Of a stretch of DNA of 64,000 bases, positions 62,054 to 64,000 are shown in pieces (position 1 is the stretch's first letter; every line of letters starts with the position of its first letter). The notes beneath the pieces were generated by a model that saw nothing but the letters and a program-made list of their open reading frames with translations, was not told where the DNA came from and ran no database searches. A program made the translations under genes and the position numbers. Source of the DNA: VAXT01 sp963728535. GTDB taxonomy: Bacteria > Actinomycetota > Thermoleophilia > Gaiellales > Gaiellaceae. The stretch is taken from positions 310,001-374,000 of the forward strand of contig CAVSKK010000001.1 of the NCBI GenBank assembly GCA_963728535.1. Reading direction: 5' to 3'.

Positions 62054-64000
62054 ATGCCCAGCGACGATTACGGTAACTTCGAGAAGATCCTTCGCCTGGG
62101 CGAGGGGCGGCGCCTGAAGCGCTTGGCCGCCCAGGCTGCCCACATCACGACGCTCGAGCCAGACTTCGAGAAGCTCTCCGACGAGGAGCTGCGCGGGAAG
62201 ACCGCCGAGTTCAAGCAGCGCTTCGACAACGGCGAGACCCTCGAGGAGCTCCTCTTCGAGGCATTCGCTACCGCCCGCGAGGCGGCCAAGCGTGGGCTCG
62301 GCCAGCGTCCCTTCGACGTACAGCTGATGGGTGGAATCGTCCTCCACGAAGGCGACATCGCAGAGATGAAGACGGGTGAAGGAAAGACGCTCGTCGCGAC
62401 CATGCCGCTGTACCTGAACTCGCTGACCGGGCAGAACGTCCACCTCGTCACCGTCAACGACTACCTGGCCAAGCGCGACCCCGACTGGATGAAACCGGTC
62501 TATGACGCGCTGGGCGTCCGCGCCGGCTTCATCCAGAACATGATGCCGTTCTCGGAGCGCACGGAGGCCTACGCGTCCGAGATCACCTACGGGACGAACG
62601 CCGAGTTCGGGTTCGACTACCTCCGCGACAACATGGCCGTCACCCTCGAGGGCACGGTGCAGCGCGGCTACACCTACGCGATCGTGGACGAGGTCGACTC
62701 GATCTTGATCGACGAGGCCCGGACGCCGCTCATCATCTCCGGAGAGCCGGAGACGGCGGCCAAGGTCTATTACGACTTCGCCCGCATCGTGAAGGGCCTG
62801 AACGGGCAGCCGGCCAAGCAGAAGGGCGAGGGCAAGGGCATGGACGAGACCGAGCTCTCGGGCGCCGATTTCCTCTACGACGAGAAGTTCAAGACCGTCT
62901 CGCCGAGCCAGGCCGCGATCGACAAGGTCGAGCGCGCCCTCGGGATCGAGAACATGTACGACGCGCGCAACATGCAGATGGTCAACCACCTGACGCAGGC
63001 GCTGAAGGCGCAGTCGCTCTTCCAGCGCGACGTCGACTACGTCATCGACGGCGGCGAGGTGAAGATCGTCGACGAGTTCACGGGCCGCATCATGGAGGGC
63101 CGCCGCTGGTCGGAAGGCCTGCACCAGGCGGTCGAGGCCAAGGAGGGCGTCGCGATTCAGGAGGAGAACGTCACGATGGCGACGATCACCCTCCAGAACT
63201 ACTTCCGCCTCTACGAGAAGCTTGCGGGCATGACGGGCACGGCGAAGACCGAGGAGAAGGAATTCGTCGAGATCTACAACCTGAGCGTGGCCCAGATCCC
63301 AACGAACGTGAATGTCGCCCGCGACGACAAGAACGACTACATCTTCAAGACGAAGGAAGCGAAGTACGACGCCGTCCTCGAGGACATCAAGGAGCGTCAC
63401 GAGAAGGGCCAGCCCGTGCTCGTGGGCACGATCTCCGTCGAGGTCTCGGAGCATCTCTCGCAGCTCCTGACCCGCTCGGGCATCCCGCACAACGTCCTCA
63501 ACGCGAAGGCGCACGAGCGGGAGGCCGAGATCATCAAGGACGCGGGCCAGACGGGCGCGGTCACGATCGCGACCAACATGGCTGGCCGTGGCGTCGACAT
63601 CAAGCTCGCCGACGGCATCACCGACCTCGGCGGCCTCTACGTGCTCGGCACCGAGCGGCACGAGGCACGCCGTATCGACAACCAGCTCCGCGGGCGCTCG
63701 GGCCGCCAGGGCGACCCCGGAGAGTCGCGCTTCTATCTCTCGGGCCAGGACGACCTCGTCCGGCTCTTCGCCGGCGATCGGATCCACGGGATCATGGACC
63801 GCTTCAAGGTGCCGGACGATCAGCCGATGGAGTCGGGCCTCCTCTCGAAGCAGGTCGAGAACGCGCAGAAGAAGGTCGAGGAGCAGAACTTCGTCTCCCG
63901 GAAGAACGTCCTCAAGTACGACGACGTCCTGAACACCCAGCGCGAGGTGATCTACGCCCAGCGCCGGCAGGTGCTCGAGGGCGCCGATCTCTCCGACGAG
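62054..64000 (+). CDS. secA: Preprotein translocase ATPase SecA (3' end outside window)
   Basis: 649 codons visible from the ATG at 62054; the frame is open to the right edge. NBD1 has Walker A MKTGEGKTLVATMP (about residue 105), TVNDYLAKRD, and Walker B VDEVDSILIDEARTPLIISG (20 residues). The preprotein cross-linking region and NBD2 follow (TNMAGRGVDIKLAD, GTERHEARRIDNQLRGRSGR, 20 residues; QGDPGESRFYLS). It drives protein export through SecYEG. The C-terminal wing, scaffold end and zinc tail are not covered. Confidence 0.97.
   Translation, partial: MPSDDYGNFEKILRLGEGRRLKRLAAQAAHITTLEPDFEKLSDEELRGKTAEFKQRFDNGETLEELLFEAFATAREAAKRGLGQRPFDVQLMGGIVLHEGDIAEMKTGEGKTLVATMPLYLNSLTGQNVHLVTVNDYLAKRDPDWMKPVYDALGVRAGFIQNMMPFSERTEAYASEITYGTNAEFGFDYLRDNMAVTLEGTVQRGYTYAIVDEVDSILIDEARTPLIISGEPETAAKVYYDFARIVKGLNGQPAKQKGEGKGMDETELSGADFLYDEKFKTVSPSQAAIDKVERALGIENMYDARNMQMVNHLTQALKAQSLFQRDVDYVIDGGEVKIVDEFTGRIMEGRRWSEGLHQAVEAKEGVAIQEENVTMATITLQNYFRLYEKLAGMTGTAKTEEKEFVEIYNLSVAQIPTNVNVARDDKNDYIFKTKEAKYDAVLEDIKERHEKGQPVLVGTISVEVSEHLSQLLTRSGIPHNVLNAKAHEREAEIIKDAGQTGAVTIATNMAGRGVDIKLADGITDLGGLYVLGTERHEARRIDNQLRGRSGRQGDPGESRFYLSGQDDLVRLFAGDRIHGIMDRFKVPDDQPMESGLLSKQVENAQKKVEEQNFVSRKNVLKYDDVLNTQREVIYAQRRQVLEGADLSDE

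Noticed and set aside
62045..63787. 580-codon open frame on the minus strand
   Set aside because: Antisense to secA. The sense frame has all SecA motifs; the antisense translation is an Asp/Leu/Val/Arg-rich high-GC shadow without family character.

Overview
This 64 kb window is high-GC, gene-dense chromosomal DNA. It most resembles a deep-branching Actinomycetota, with Thermoleophilia/Gaiellales as the best guess. That placement is inferred from gene content (TagO-type transferase, LCP protein, ETF/ETF-QO, two-chain acyl-CoA mutase, leaderless-looking promoters) and from remembered family features; no database search was run. Genes are closely packed, many with 4-base ATGA/GTGA overlaps. I see no rRNA, tRNA, CRISPR array, transposase or phage gene.

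Region by region. (1) 1-5.6 kb, minus strand: a signalling cluster with a large hybrid histidine kinase, an HD-GYP response regulator and two NarL-type regulators. (2) 5.6-9.2 kb, minus strand: a decayed 6PGDH-type dehydrogenase, then an overlapping TetR / sigma-70 / RsbA-like (MEDS + HATPase) operon with two matching candidate operators upstream. (3) 9.5-14 kb: a LysR regulator, then a REC-PAS-kinase overlapping a REC-EAL phosphodiesterase. (4) 14-19.3 kb: acyl-CoA mutase large and small subunits separated by a paralogous membrane-protein pair, REP-like hairpins and an MBL hydrolase, then an enoyl-CoA hydratase. (5) 19.4-22.1 kb: a duplicated beta-propeller gene broken by about five frameshifts, and an M23 peptidase. 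(6) 22.2-25.6 kb: etfB-etfA-ETF-QO. (7) 25.6-36.5 kb: a broken MFS gene, a threonine dehydratase-like enzyme, then a housekeeping run (rpmE, DUF1385, prfA, prmC, tsaC, glyA, upp, tagO-like), a MarR/ankyrin divergent pair and an alpha/beta hydrolase. (8) 36.5-51 kb: an F-type ATP synthase locus cut in two, with atpZ-I-B-E-F-H-A-G separated from atpD-C by an Opp-type peptide ABC transporter (binding-protein gene frameshifted) and a zinc-finger anti-sigma-like protein. (9) 51-53.2 kb: two overlapping MetE/UROD-superfamily genes behind a structured, probably cis-regulatory leader. (10) 53.3-60 kb: LCP protein, UDP-glucose dehydrogenase-like enzyme, two sugar nucleotidyltransferases, a cupin, a small MerR protein and S-adenosylhomocysteinase. 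(11) 60.2-64 kb: comF, long-form HPF, an uncharacterised protein and the N-terminal two thirds of secA.

Physiologically this suggests a respiring heterotroph that oxidises acyl-CoAs or branched-chain/propionyl units (mutase, hydratase, ETF, ETF-QO), makes ATP with an F-ATPase, imports peptides, and builds an anionic wall polymer (TagO, LCP, UGDH). The two c-di-GMP outputs visible (HD-GYP and EAL) are both degradative.

Most useful observations: the structured leader with its own extended -10 promoter in front of the split MetE-like pair; the divided ATP synthase operon; an ETF-QO lacking one expected iron-sulfur cysteine; a nucleotidyltransferase whose frame runs directly on from the ahcY stop codon through a CTG; a recurring TANNNT hexamer 6-9 nt upstream of starts; and two clean repressor/operator architectures (TetR and MarR).
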